Source: Salvia splendens (Eukaryota; Streptophyta; Magnoliopsida; Lamiales; Lamiaceae). From it: 64,000 nt of DNA. Positions 10,389 to 23,051 of the stretch are shown piece by piece (the stretch's first letter is position 1; each line of letters opens with the position of its first letter). The position numbers were made by a program, and so were the translations under genes. The stretch lies in the NCBI RefSeq assembly GCF_004379255.2, contig NC_056042.1, positions 11,145,901 to 11,209,900 on the forward strand, given 5' to 3'. The notes under the pieces were generated by a model that saw nothing but the letters and a program-made list of their open reading frames with translations, had not been told where the DNA came from and made no database searches.

Positions 10389-13089
10389 TTTATTTCTTAG
10401 TGATTTTTGTTTAGACTTAGTTAGTTATTCTTTATTTAGTCCATTTTAATGAGAGAGATTCGGATCATGATTTTTGGTAAGACTGTTGTTTAGTTTGAGT
10501 GTTTTTTTTTTTGTTTTATTTCAGACGATATTATTTTAATTTTGGTTGTTAGTACAGTGAGGCTTTTTGGAATTACAAGTATAATGAATTAATGTAGTAA
10601 ATATTTGCATGAACCAAGAAACATGTCCTACAATAGAATCATTGCCTAAAATGAGAGAAGCAATTTATTGTGCCCGAAAATTTTGAAAAATCAATAAAAT
10701 TTAAGAAAAATTAAAAATATATTTTATTCGAATTAACATGAACAAATTAATTAACCTTTGATATTTTACCATATATATTGGGATTAATTCATGCATATAG
10801 GCTATAGCCAGCATTAAATAATTATGTGGAAAAATATCCAACTTATAATTGACATTTTTTTGTCACAAGGTACAAAAATTCAATTACTGTTACTACAAAA
10901 GCAGCCACAAGTCCACAACCATGCATGCACTATACTTTTAGATTTTGGTGTGCGATCAAAATATGTGGCTCACATGACACTCAACAAATCTTCTTTCTAT
11001 TAGATGGAAAACATATACTCCTGTATGAAGATTTGGTTGACTAAAATATTTATATTTTATTGTATATTCCGCGATCAGAAACAGAATTCCCACCCCCTAC
11101 TAGGTAACATTGAAAAATTGACATAAATAGTAAATACATGATTGGACATTTTAGATATTTTATATTAAAAATATATTAATAATTATTACATATTTATACT
11201 TTGACTACTATCATTTAGGAAAAGATTCAGTTTTCTAAATGATAGTGATTTTGAGACTTAATGTCCCTATAATATAATACCCTTATGTTTTATTTTCTAT
11301 AATTAAAATTTATATATACCCTTATGATTTTATTGAATTTTTGCTATATTTGTTTGTGTTACTACTATATTTTATCAGTTTTCTGTATTAATGGTTTATT
11401 ATTGTGTTTATATTTGGATTATACTCTTACGATTAATAACCTTATGATTCTTATTCCGTAATAAAGTCATCCGTATCATTCAGAATTGGTTGAAATTATA
11501 AAAACTAGATTTTAAAAACCGTATCATTCAGAATTGGTTATAAAATTAACCTTAATTAATACCCCTGTATACAAATAATGATTTTAATATGCAGGAGTAA
11601 TAAAGTGTATGTACAAAATTCAAATTTAACTAAAAATAAAATATAATGCTAAAATTACTACTTAAACTATGTTATCATAGTGTCATAATTTCAAAAAATC
11701 ATTTTCCTTTCCAAATGAATTTGTCATAAATATAGCCGCATAATTATAACTGCAAAATTTGTCATATATTTGTTGCATTATTTCTATGCAAAACTTCATC
11801 AACATTAGGCAATTTCAAGAATACTCCGTATCAAATTTTTTCTTCTATTTTTCTCAAAACTTAAATAGCTTGCCCGTTTAACAAATTGCCTTCAAAAAAT
11901 TAAATGAGATATATGACTTAAAAAAGAATTATTAACAAATATTCACATCAAAGTATTATATTATAGTATTTATAAATGATAAAATTGACCATATATACTT
12001 AATTGTTATTAATATTATCCAACCAGTTAATTTTCATAAAGTGATTTCCTTATAAACTTGACATATTGACTCAAAAATCACACAACGTAATTAAATTGGT
12101 AATAATAAAAAAAGTAAAAGGAAAATATTTAATAGTATGAATCCAACTATATTATCATTAAATAAATTTTAAAATTATCCACATGTATATATAATTATTT
12201 ATTAGCAGGATTATGTTAAAATGCATATAGATCTTAAAATGAGTGAATGAGATTAAAGCTCATGAATTTCAATAAATAGTAGATAAAATATCAACAAAAG
12301 GGTAAAATAGTCAATTTGTTATAACATAATAATTTTCATAAATTGTTTTATATCAACATAGTGTATTATTACAAATATCAACATTGTGACCTGAAAATCT
12401 CAACACAAGTACCAAAAAACATCAATACAGTTTTATTGATATTGTACATGCATTATATTGAGATGATTTAATGCATTTGTTGATATTTAATCTACTAATC
12501 AACATATACAAAAATTAAAATTAAAATTATAAAATTTCATCATCTGATCTACTTCGGAACATATGCAGTTGAGATCTGGTTAGAATCCTTATGAAATTAC
12601 CTATAATTTGATAGATTTTTTACGAAAAAATAATTTAAATCGAGAGAGTTACATAAATTAAAAATTTTAAGATGATTTTGAGGAGAGATAAAGTAGTTAA
12701 TTTTAACTACCATATATAAGAATTGACATTAATACCCTTTAAATTTATTTAATAATTTTTTTTATTTAAAATTTAATCCACGTTGATATTATTTCAACCA
12801 CTTAAATCTCTTATTTTAATAACTAAAATTTGGTCTTAATTTGGGATTGATAATTAATTAGCCAGATCATTACTATCTAATTTGTTGATTATGGTTAAGT
12901 GATTTTATATTGTGCTCCATTGACTCAAAAATCACGAAGCATAAATAGACACTTTGATTGATTATTTCATCAAACTTTATTATATTATTGAAAATTCAAA
13001 ACGTATACTCCCCATATGTTACAACCGCACTTAGATAAAGATAGCAAGTTCGAGAAAACAACAACTAGAGGGGGTTGAAGAAGTGGCGA
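10389..13089. other. AT-rich spacer downstream of TBL (unit 1)
   Basis: I see no gene here. The first 300 bases look like a 3' flank. A short direct repeat (CGTATCATTCAGAATTGG) lies at 11471-11491 and 11520-11540. The single CTACTAGG at 11097-11104 is the empty target of the hAT-type insertion found in unit 2. Confidence 0.7.
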
Positions 13090-13538
13090 CTAGAGGTGAG
13101 TAAAAAAATCGGAAACCGAATATCCGAATCGAACCAAACCAAAATTTTGAAATTCGGTTCAGTTTTTCCAGTTTTTCGGTTCGGTTTTGAAAATACAAAT
13201 ATTTTGGTTTTTTAGTTCGGGCGAAGAAAAAAACCAAAAAAACGAATTATATATATATTAATTTAATATATTATATCATATATAATAAATATTCTTTTAA
13301 TATATTCTACTATATAATATATATTATTAATTTTATATTTTATATATATATATATATATTCTATTAGTATATATAAAATAAAATAAATTATACATATATA
13401 TATATATATATTAATATTATATGTTTTTTTTTCGATTTTTCAGTTTTTTCGGTTTTGTTCGGGTTTTTCGGTTTTTTAAGTTTGGTTTTCGATTTTTCAG
13501 TTTCGGTTTTTCGGGTTCAGTTCGGTTTCGATTTTTCA
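13090..13538. mobile_element. Truncated 'CTAG...GGTTCGG' non-autonomous DNA element (unit 1)
   Basis: It starts CTAGAGGTGAGTAAA and carries repeated CGGTTCGGTTTTT-type subterminal runs around an (AT)n core at 13340-13420. The complete counterpart is 37408-37924 in unit 2, which ends CACACCCCTAG. This copy stops in ATTTTTCA and joins sequence equivalent to 40701, so its right end was deleted. Confidence 0.7.
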
Positions 13539-15489
13539 TATATATCAAAATAGAAGAAGAGAAGGAAGAAAAATTAAAATACAGAGATGAAAAAACTTAC
13601 AAAGAAAATGTAGCAGCGTGAGGAAGAAAAAGAAGTGGTAAAATAATAACCTAATCAAATCTTAATAATATTTGATTAATTATTAAATGGTGGGCAGGCC
13701 CATATTAGTATTATACTATTATTCAACGTAATTTTACAAAAAAAATCCATTATTTTACTGAGCCGTTACTTTAGCGGTACATATAAATCTATGAAATCAA
13801 TTATTTTATTAGATTTTATTAAATAGATTAGTAACTTAGCGGTACATATAAATCTATGAAATTAATTATTTTATTAGTTAATTAAATACTGTATGTACAT
13901 TAATATTATTCAAACCAACTATGCTATTAAATATAACAGAAAATAGTTAAACATTAGTAATTAAAACACTTTTTATTGTGGTATTGAATTTTAATATTGA
14001 GTTTTAGTTATTTTATGTGTACGTTATATTATTTTTTATAGAATTTTTATTGTATTTAAAATTTAAAAATTTTATAACTTATTATTTAAAAATAATAGAT
14101 TTCATATTTAGTTATATTAATTAATAAATCTTATATTATACTTATTTAATTTAATTTAATTTAAGATAGTGACAAAGTGTCATTGGGTTAGTTAGTGTGT
14201 AATTTAGATAAAATATATAGGTATGATTGAAAAGTATAAAAAGTTAGTGGTCGAGGAATATTCTTTTGGTTTGAGTTTAGTATAAATGGCAAGAGCAAAA
14301 TCAATATTTAGTGTGACATTTACATTAAAATGAGTTTGAGTTTAGTGTAATGGTTGAAGATGATCTTATATAGAAGAGAGTGTCAAATCCATATTCTGTG
14401 ATAAAGTAACCTCTTCATTTTCCTATTTTTATTATAATGCTGTTATGAAATTTTAGTTATTTTCCCTTTAACTCGAGCAACCACATCAAACTATTACAAG
14501 ACATCTCATGCAGTAATAACAGTCATAAAACAGAACATAATTTGGATAAAAACCAGTAGGAAAATACCCCCAGGCATATATTTCAGAAGATGAAAATTCA
14601 ATTTGTACACATTTTACAGAGACAAAAACTTCCCACCACCAATAACAATTAAAATGTGTAGTGCCATTTTAACAATAATATAGTACAAGATTTGGATCCC
14701 ACTGAAAACAAAGATTTGAAGGTCATGCTTCCCATGTTTAGACAATGTCTCGCTATTGACTTGTCCCACCTGCAGCCAGGACAGGTTCAGCAAAAATACT
14801 CACGCAGAGTAGAACAATATGCACGAATGTCAACGAATATTCAACGAAGAAACATAGAGAAATTTGACATCGTACAAGAGAAAATCATTTAGTATATGAT
14901 GAGGAGGCATGTATGTGAAAGGATAGGAAAGAAAAGATAGTTATATAGTTGTCGAACATGTACATCGACCTCTAAAGCTTTGGGATATTCAGCTCTACAA
15001 GAAAGGGTAGAAAATGGACGTGGCTCCTGCACGTTGAAGCAATTTCTGGATGGTATGAGAAGAAAGTAGACTCCTAGCATTGTTTAAGAACATAAGTCCT
15101 GATAAATCACGCGTCTCAGTAATGGTGTAGATGAAACTTCAGTAATTCTACATTTTTCCTAAAGAACATTCTTGCCTTTTAATCCTATAATAATGTCTAT
15201 AGAAAGATTTTTCTTGTTGGAAGTTACTATCATCGGTCTTAGATCATCATTCCTTTACCCGAATCCGACGGACTATTCATATTATAATAAGTTGTGCTGA
15301 AAGCTCCAACAGATTATTGAACATTTATCAGTACTACTTAGTTTATTTATAGCAAGAAGTTAAAAGAAGCAGGCAAACTAAAAAAATTGGATGAACATAT
15401 AGAGATATGATCATTGAGCTGCATAGGACTTCCCTCCCAAGAGAGAGAGAGAGAGAGAAATACCTCCTTACATTAGTGAGTGAATGGCA
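13539..15489. other. AT-rich spacer and 3' flank of WAT1-like gene (unit 1)
   Basis: An imperfect direct repeat of about 50 bp (core TTAGCGGTACATATAAATC) lies near 13770 and 13832. An open stretch at 14692-14892 begins with TTG and matches nothing I recognise. A GA microsatellite lies at about 15431-15450. No gene is supported. Confidence 0.6.
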
Positions 15490-17098
15490 TCATGATCTGT
15501 CTATTGACGTCGTCCGCTCATACTCAATGGGCAGAAGAGGGGCCTTCTCACTATTTGTTGTGTTCTTGTCAATCACCTTTAATTCTTTTGCCTTTCCCCA
15601 CATCACGGAGTAGAACCCGATAACTATGATAACTGACCCCAACAAACTGTATAAAAACCAAATCTATAAACAAAAACACAAGAATAAAAACAGCCATAAA
15701 AGAACCCAAGCTTTTGTACAAATTCATAAATTTCAGAGCTATATAAAAAAAAATCCAAAAACCTCACCTTCCTAGATACAGTATGTCGTCCAAGAAGATA
15801 ACACCGAGCACAGCAGATATCACAATTCCCAACGGATGAAACATTGCAACGAAAAGAGGACCCTTTTTGTGCAGACACCATGCAGTTACACTGACTTGGA
15901 ATGCAGAACCAAACACTCCCTACGACGAAGAAGAGTTGTATAAATTATACAGCCAAATACGAAAAAGGTGATTTTCCTGACTTTATATTCAATGTGACAA
16001 ACTGATCTCCATCTAATGCATTGCCTAACATTGAGAATTTTAGATAGAAGTTATAAACCAGCTCAGCTATTCACCTACCGAATACAGAACAGCAATCAGT
16101 CTGATATTAGGCTGCAACGACCAAGCACTAAGTTCGCGATCAGTAATAAGAGACACGAATGTCGACAGAATGGCAGCAAAGAAGCAGTAAAAGAATACTA
16201 TAATCAGCTCTGCCGGGTATTTCTTAAGAATCGAGGCCTGCATAAGTAAAAAAAATGAAAAGATTTCATTCGTAGCTCGTCTTGTTCTCTTCATTCTTCA
16301 TTGCCATAGGTATAGCTATACCTGTACAATTATGTAGGCTGAAGCTACGACACAGTCTGCAGCAAGGAATAACCCTCCGATAATCCAGCTTGACTGTGCT
16401 GCTAATACACCAATATACTCGTAATGCAACTTAGGAGACGATAGATGAGTTAGGATCTCGGGGCCTTTGTACAGAGTGACAACAAAGGCGCCAGAAATGG
16501 AGACGACCGTTCCCAACGTTTTTGCTAGAAAACTCGAACTCCTACAGTTTAGCACTTCCATCCTAAACACAATACAATCAAAGTTTATGCAATTGCCAAT
16601 TCCCTCTCATGAAAGATAAGCCACTGGTCGATGTAAGCACAATGTTTGGCATGAAATGAAGAACCTGAATACGACAGCAAGCACGAAGGTGAATCCGGGT
16701 ATGAGATTCAGCATTGCTGAGGCGAACTCAGCAGAAGTGTAACTGATTCCAGTGTATCCAGTCAGCTGAGCCAAACATCTGCAATGTTATTACCAAAAAC
16801 ACATTGAATAAACAGAAATCAAGATATTCCCCCAAATTCATCAAGGCACAAACTCAATGGTGCAAGAACCTAATCAGAAATTAAAACAGAGATGCAAAAG
16901 CAAAAGCCACATTACAACATCATGCTCTCCCAATTGGATGGAGACGGAGTCATAAAAATACGAACTTTGATCTTTCTTTCATAAATTGGTTGCATTCTCA
17001 ATTAATTCAAATAAAAGGTATCAAGAAACTTGCCCAAGAACACCTAAGGAAAAAAATCCACAAAGAATCAAGAATGTCAGCGGCGGCCGATTAGATGA
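15490..17098 (-). pseudogene. WAT1/UMAMIT-related membrane transporter, exons 2-7 only (unit 1)
   Basis: Minus-strand exons with consistent splice sites are 17034-17098 (exon 2, cut at its start), 16665-16778, 16322-16562, 16079-16237, 15768-15919 and 15490-15646 (stop TGA). Hallmarks are AEFASAMLNLIPGFTFVLA, TLGTVVSISGAFVVTLYKGP, KKYPAELIIVFFYCF, GSAFQVSVTAWCLHKKGP, FHPLGIVISAVLGVIFLDD and a final membrane segment VIIVIGFYSVMWGKAKE. These mark the two-EamA-domain DMT family of about ten membrane helices; members export amino acids or move auxin (WAT1), and the substrate here is unknown. Exon 1 and the promoter were lost by the deletion at 21229-21233, and the Reina-like element sits 6 nt into exon 2, so no product is expected. 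Confidence 0.9.
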
Positions 17099-17640
17099 TG
17101 TTACGATCTTACGCCGCGATCGACCTATCGTAGCTCGTCACTGCCGAACTCGATGACTTCTTCGCGGTCGGCTGCCGAACTCCGTGATTTCTTCGCGGTC
17201 GGCCTATCTTACCTCGTCACTGCCGAGCTCAGTGACCTCTTCTCGGTCTTCCTCTCTTAGTTCGGCGTTGCCGAACTCAGCGATAAAACGCCGATCTCAA
17301 CACTTGAATGATCAATAGAATGGATTGCATTAACAATGATAATGTTCTACAATCGAATAAGAAGCAAAGAGGAGCTCGCGATCCACGATCGGAGCTTAAC
17401 AAACATACAACTCACAATATTCACGACAACTCAAAAGAAAGAACAACTACTGCTATTTATACTCTCTGTATCTTAGCTCACTTCCTTCTCATTGGCTAGC
17501 AACACGTCACTGCCCTCTTCTTATTGGTTGAGACCTCTTAACTAATGCCACGTCACCGCGCTCTCCTTATATATCGCATGCATGTTCGCTAATGTTGCAT
17601 GCATGTAAGCTAATTACGGTTTATACTCATGCATGCAACA
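17099..17640 (-). repeat. 3' LTR of Reina-like element (unit 1)
   Basis: A 542-bp LTR (TGTTACGATC...CATGCAACA on the plus strand) that matches 44261-44802 by eye. It has three CATGCATG motifs at 17575-17640 and degenerate repeats of about 40 bp in the first 200 bases. Confidence 0.92.
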
Positions 17641-20600
17641 ATGCTCCCCTCTTAAGGTTCCTTTTCCACAAGGAACCATGGAAATCTGGCTTTAATCACC
17701 TCCGCAAACTCCCATGAAGCATCTGCCGGCGATTTTCCCTCCCAATGGATGAGCCATTTAGTAGCCGCTTGATTATGTCTCTTAACCATTTTTCTGTCGA
17801 GTATCGCCTGAGGAATAGCGTCATTTAAGTGAGATATCTCTGGTAGATCAGTTACGGGGCCTGTTGGAGGGGAAGCTGGTTTCAACAATGATACATGAAA
17901 CACATTATGAATTGTAGCCGAGGCTGGTAGATTGAGTTTATAAGCTACTGCACCAATCCTATCCAATATCTGATATGGACCAAAGTATTTGGGCTCAAAT
18001 TTGTGGTGTTTTCCTCGGATGGATCTCTGCCTATACTCTCTCAATTTCAACCAAACCCACTCCCCTATCTCAAACTCCTTATCACTTCTGTGTTTGTCCG
18101 CTTGTTTCTTCATTCTGTCAGCCGCTTTCTGGACATTTCGTTTAAGTATAGCAAGCATCTCTTCTCTGTCTCTGAGAGCAAGATCGACTGCTTCAATATT
18201 GGAATCACCCGGTAAATAAGGAACATGTAAAGGAGGTGCAAAGCCATATAGAGCTTCAAAAGGAGTCATTCTAATACTCGAGTGATAGGTAGTATTGTAC
18301 CAGTACTCAGCCAAACTCAACCAATGGAACCAAGTATGCGGTTTCTCTCCCATAGCACAACGTAAATAGCATTGTAAACTTCGGTTGACTATTTCAGTTT
18401 GCCCATCCGTTTCTGGGTGATAAGCCGTGGAATACAACAACTCAACCCCTAACAAGCTCATGAATTCTTTCCAGAAACTTCCCACAAAGATAGCTCCTCT
18501 ATCACTCACAATCTTAACTGGCATTCCATGCAATTTAAACACAGAATCCATAAACACCTCAGCTACTTTCTTTGCTGTAAATGGGTGTGAAAGAGCCATA
18601 AAATGTGCATATTTACTTAGTCTATCCACCACCACAAATATAGTGTCATAACCTTGAGAGCTCGGCAAGGCTTCAACAAAATCCATTGAGATATCTGTAT
18701 AAATTGCAGTAGGTATTGGGAGAGGCTGTAATAATCCAGACGGAGAAGTATTACCAGGCTTGTATTTTTGGCAAGTAACACATAGTCGCACAAACTCTCT
18801 GACATCTTTTCTCAGTTTCGGCCAATATAACAGGGCAGCTATCCTCTTGTAAGTTCCCAATACTCCTGAATGACCAGCCAAGGCAGATCCATGGAAAGTA
18901 GATAAGATCTGAGCCTTAAGTAACACATCATTTCCCACCACCAGCTTGCCTTTTCTTCTCAGTTCTTCCCTCTCCCAACTAAATTTTGGATGAGACTCTG
19001 TATTCTGCCTTTTTTCTTCCAAAATTTTCTGGATCAGAGTGTCTTTTTTCCATGATTCCTTAACTTTTGCAATTAACTCAAGAGGAATCACAAAGGAAGT
19101 TAGAGCATAAGTCATCACTTCTGGAACTCTAGACAAAGCATCAGCCACTGAATTCTCAATGCCTTTCTTGTATCTAATTTCATAATCAAATTGCATTAGC
19201 TTGGTCATCCAAGCTTGTTGAGTAGGTGTAGTCAGCTTCTGATCCATCAAATATTTCAAACTCTGATGATCAGTCAGAATGATGAACTTCTTGCCTTGCA
19301 AATAATGATACCACTTCTTCACAGCCATTAAAATAGCCAACAATTCCTTCTCATATACTGATAAAGTCTGATATTTAGGAGATAGAGACTTACTAATGAA
19401 GGCTATGGGGTGCTTATCTTGCATTAGCACAGCTCCAATTCCAAATCCCGAAGCATCAGTCTCTATAACGAACTCTTTAGAAAAATCTGGCAAGGCCAAC
19501 ACAGGAGCTGTTATCATAGCCATTTTCAGCTTTTCAAAAGCTTCTTGTGCTTCATTTGTCCACTTGAATGTATTGCCCTTAATCACCTCTATCAGTGGTC
19601 TAGCTATCACTCCATAATGATGCACAAATCTCCTGTAATAGCCAGTTAAGCCAAGGAAGCTTCTCACTTGTTTGACAGTCTTAGGCTGAGGCCAATGTTT
19701 CACTGCTTCTATTTTTCCTTCATCAGTTGAGACCCCTTCATGAGATATAACATGACCGAGATACTCCACTTTCTTACACCCAAAAGTACACTTGCTCCTT
19801 TTAGCTAATAAGCTATGTTCTTTCATCAATTCCAGAACCACTCTCAAGTGTTGCTCATGGGCCTCTTGGTTGCTGCTGTAGACTAGAATATCATCAAAGA
19901 ATACCAGTATAAATTTCCTCAAATAACTTCTGAAAATTGTGTTCATTAGATTCTGAAATGTTGCTGGAGCATTTGTCAAACCAAATGGCATGACTAAAAA
20001 CTCATAGTGCCCGGAGTGAGTTTTAAAAGCAGTCTTATGGACATCCTCCGGTCTCATCCTTACTTGCCAGTAACCTGACCTTAAATCAATCTTTGAGAAC
20101 CAAGCAGCCTTACCCAATTCATCTAGCAACTCCTCAATAACAGGTATAGGGTACTTGTCTTTGACAGTGATAGCATTCAATGCTCTATAATCCACACACA
20201 TTCTCCAAGTAGAGTCCTTCTTTTTAACCAACACAATGGAACTTGCAAAAGGGCTCTCACTATGTCGAATAACTCCAGCCTTAAGCATATCTTCAATCAT
20301 AGCTTCAATAACATTTTTCTGATGTGCAGCATATTTATAAGGTCTCATGTTGATGGCATCTGCTCCCTCTTTTAAAATAATTTTGTGATCCAGTTCTCTC
20401 TGTGGAGGTAGTGTTTTCGGCTCCTCAAATATTTCAGCAAACTCTTTAAGAATCATATTAAGCTTTGGCCAAATTTCCTCAACACTAAGCTCATAACATA
20501 AATCTGCCTCCAACTCAACAGCAGGTATCCACTGACTGAGCTTTCTCTCATTAACATCAGCTTCATCTGGATTCATTATGTGTAGAAAATTCAATTGCTC

Positions 20601-21233
20601 AACCTTAGGTGACCATCTCTCACCTTGTAGTTTCACTTCCTCTCCATTCAACTTGAAGACCATACTGAGATTGTTAAAATTCCACTTAATCTCGCCCAAA
20701 GTGGATAACCATTCTCCACCCAATATCAGATCATAAGTCTCCAGAGTAATAAGATAGACTTCACTCTGAAATCTGGATCCTTGCATCTCCCATTCCAACC
20801 TATTGCATTTTTGGGTACATTGCAGAATCTGCCCATTAGCTACTTCCACAGCTTTTGAATTAACAGGAAGTAGTTCACAATTGATTTTTCTAGCCACTTT
20901 CGAGCTTAAAAAATTGTGAGTGCTACCAGTATCTATCAATATTCTCAAGATCTTACCCTGACATTTCCCTCTAATCCTCATTACTTGAGGTCCATCCTTT
21001 CCCCACACAGCATGTAAGGAGAGCTGCAGATCAGATTTCTCATCTTCTTCTTCATCCTCACTCACTTCCTGCACCTCATTACTTCCCACTTCTCCTACCT
21101 CAAGTAGCTGCACAACATATGATCTTCTCTTACTACACTGGTGGTTTGGAGTGAATTTCTCCGTGCACCAGAAACACTCTTTTCTTGCCCTTTTTTCATC
21201 CATTTCTTTTGGAGTCAAATTGGTACTAGCTCT
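17099..21233 (-). mobile_element. Reina-like Ty3/gypsy element, 5'-truncated (unit 1)
   Basis: This is the minus-strand element corresponding to 44261-49794. It keeps the 3' LTR (17099-17640), the purine tract and pol. It ends abruptly at GCTCT (21229-21233), where it is fused to the Harbinger-like element. The left target duplication GATGA (17094-17098) remains; the other side, with gag, primer site and 5' LTR, is gone. Confidence 0.92.
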
Positions 21234-21245
21234 CCGCCTCCGCAT
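17652..21245 (-). pseudogene. Reina-like pol with lost gag and a borrowed start
   Basis: A 1197-codon open frame holds the zinc-knuckle-like CFWC/HQC region, protease (LIDTGSTHNF), RT (VFFDDILVYS), RNase H (ETDASGFGIG), integrase (HHCC, D-D-E with SDRGAIF and TDGQTEIVN) and a chromodomain-like C-terminus. The frame stays open through the deletion joint into the neighbouring element, whose ATG at 21243-21245 supplies a short MRRRR leader. Gag is missing, so it could at most supply enzymes in trans; transcription is doubtful because the 5' LTR is deleted. Confidence 0.85.
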
Positions 21246-21579
21246 TCCCCTCCATCCAGCAATTGTCGCTCCAATTCAACAAGCTCGCCGGAATCCTCCC
21301 AGATCTCAACAATTCAACTCAGCTCCGATCGCCGAAAAAAATCGAAGGGGGAGACGGCGCGCCGACCGCCCCGCCGCCCCGCCATCGCCCCGTCCTCACC
21401 CTCTAGTCGCCGAAGGTGCGTCCGCCCCACTATAGACCGGCGCGCCGACCGCCCCGCCATCGCCCCGTCCTCGCCCCCATTTTTTCATCCGCCTCGTGGC
21501 GGACGTCCCTCCCACTATAGTCTGCCCCGTCGTCGCCCCCTCCGAGTCGTCCGCCCCGCCTCGCATATAGTGGATGCTC
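21229..21579. mobile_element. Right-hand remnant of Harbinger-like element with LRR fragment (unit 1)
   Basis: This corresponds to 50738-51088. It keeps the right terminal repeat ending TATAGTGGATGCTC, the C/G-rich subterminal part, and the last piece of the captured BRI1-like LRR (plus-strand SIQQLSLQFNKLAGILPDL, about 21253-21310). The left half was lost in the deletion. Confidence 0.75.
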
Positions 21580-22468
21580 TCAGAATGGCTGAATGCCTGA
21601 ATTGCATGGGAGGTTAGGTTAGGCTGAGGGATAGGTGTTTTCGATATTTTTGTTTCAAATTTCATCTATAAATAATCTACTACAACTAATTTGATCATTG
21701 TTGCTAGATTGATACTCTCTTTCTTCCCTCATAGTTTGAGTAATCTTTTCATTTTGAGAAATTCCCTCATAATTGAGTCATTTCTATATAAAGTAATTTT
21801 TTTCTCTTTCTTAGGTTTTCTATTATTTTATTATCTTTACTTTATTCACTTTCTATTTATTCTCGGAACGGAGGGAGTATCAATATGATCATTGTTGCTT
21901 GATTGATGAGTAATGAGGATTCTATTCACAAATGCAACCGAATTCTTGAATAATTGATAAATGACCGCTACAAACGATATTGACCGTCTGATAATTAATG
22001 GATAATGACTGACGTCACAAACAATATAGACCGTTTGATAAGTCATGGATAATTATTGATGTCGTAAATGATAGCAAAAGAAGAAAAACTCACCAAATAT
22101 TATTAATGAAGGCATGAATTTTCATCCATCATAATGAAGCTTTATAAAGGCATTAACTTCAAAGATTAAACAAAACTTAAAAGAAATATATATAGCCATT
22201 AATTTCAAAATATAATAAAATAAAATTTTAAAGAAATAAATTAAAAGGAAATCCTAATTAATAGAAAAAAATACTCCACCAAATAATTAATATTGTTCCA
22301 TCTACTTAGTATAATTAACTATGAAAACATATAAATACCCTAAATAAAATACCAAAATAAATTAAGCTATTTAGATAAAAACCCAAATTTATAAAAAGAA
22401 AACAAATTAAAATTAACTTATGATAGCATGTATTTAAATTGGAGTGTGGAGGTCTCAGTTGATTGCTA
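21580..22468. other. AT-rich spacer (unit 1)
   Basis: There is no gene I can support. It includes short sequences of the type CGGAACGGAGGGAGTA near 21866, typical of one end of a decayed Stowaway-like element. Confidence 0.5.
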
Positions 22469-22686
22469 CTCCCTCCATTCCATAAAGTTTGTCTCATTTT
22501 ACTATTTTCATCTGTCACACAGAATTTGTCCTAATTGAAATTTTTCTAAAAATAGATATAAATACATCTCTCAATCTCCTCAATGTGAGACGCTTATTCC
22601 ACTATACACCTCCATTTAATAAAAGTCAAGCAATTTTATAAACATGTGCTGAGTCAAATTGGGACAAATTTGTGGGACGGAGGGGG
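22469..22686. mobile_element. Stowaway-like MITE (unit 1)
   Basis: Its ends are CTCCCTCCATTCCATAAAG and the inverted GGGACGGAGGGGG, flanked by TA at 22467-22468 and 22687-22688. It is 218 bp with no coding capacity. The same copy is at 51978-52196 in unit 2. Confidence 0.8.
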
Positions 22687-22720
22687 TACTTGAGATAGCC
22701 AGTGGTTTAATTCTAAGTAC

Positions 22721-23011
22721 TGTTAATTATGGAGCCTAATTTATCTCCTACCATGATTATGATTTGTTTCCTTGAAGTATTTTTTCCTTGTGATATATGT
22801 TTCCTAGTTTGACTAGAATTAGGGTTCTCTAGTTGCTTATAAATAGAGGTGCTCCCTCATTGTTAAATCATGTTTATTCTGAAATTATATAGTGAAATCC
22901 ATAGCTTGGCATCGCCCCCAGACGTAGATACACATTGTATCGAACTGGGTAAACAATTTCTGGTGTTCATTCTCTTTCATATTCGTGATTGCCTGTGTTT
23001 ATTTCCCAACA
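22721..23011 (+). repeat. 5' LTR of copia element (unit 1)
   Basis: A 291-bp LTR from TGTTAATTATGG to TTTCCCAACA. A TATAAATA box at 22848-22855 is the likely core promoter. Confidence 0.93.
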
Positions 23012-23013
23012 AC

Positions 23014-23025
23014 TGGTATCAGAGC
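23014..23025 (+). other. tRNA-iMet primer-binding site (copia, unit 1)
   Basis: TGGTATCAGAGC two bases after the LTR end is the canonical plant initiator-Met tRNA complement used to prime minus-strand DNA synthesis. Confidence 0.93.
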
Positions 23026-23051
23026 CTAGGGTTTAAGAGGCAGAAATCACG

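Noticed and set aside
13340..13420. (AT)n tract as a possible matrix attachment site or origin
   Set aside because: It is the core of a small DNA transposon and repeated in unit 2; nothing supports another role.
14692..14892. 66-codon plus-strand frame repeated at 41854-42054
   Set aside because: It starts with TTG, not ATG, has no recognisable motif, and is conserved only because the segment was recently duplicated.
15624..15881. 85-codon minus-strand frame over WAT1 exons 6-7
   Set aside because: It runs through the intron in the wrong frame; the spliced exons give the family protein.
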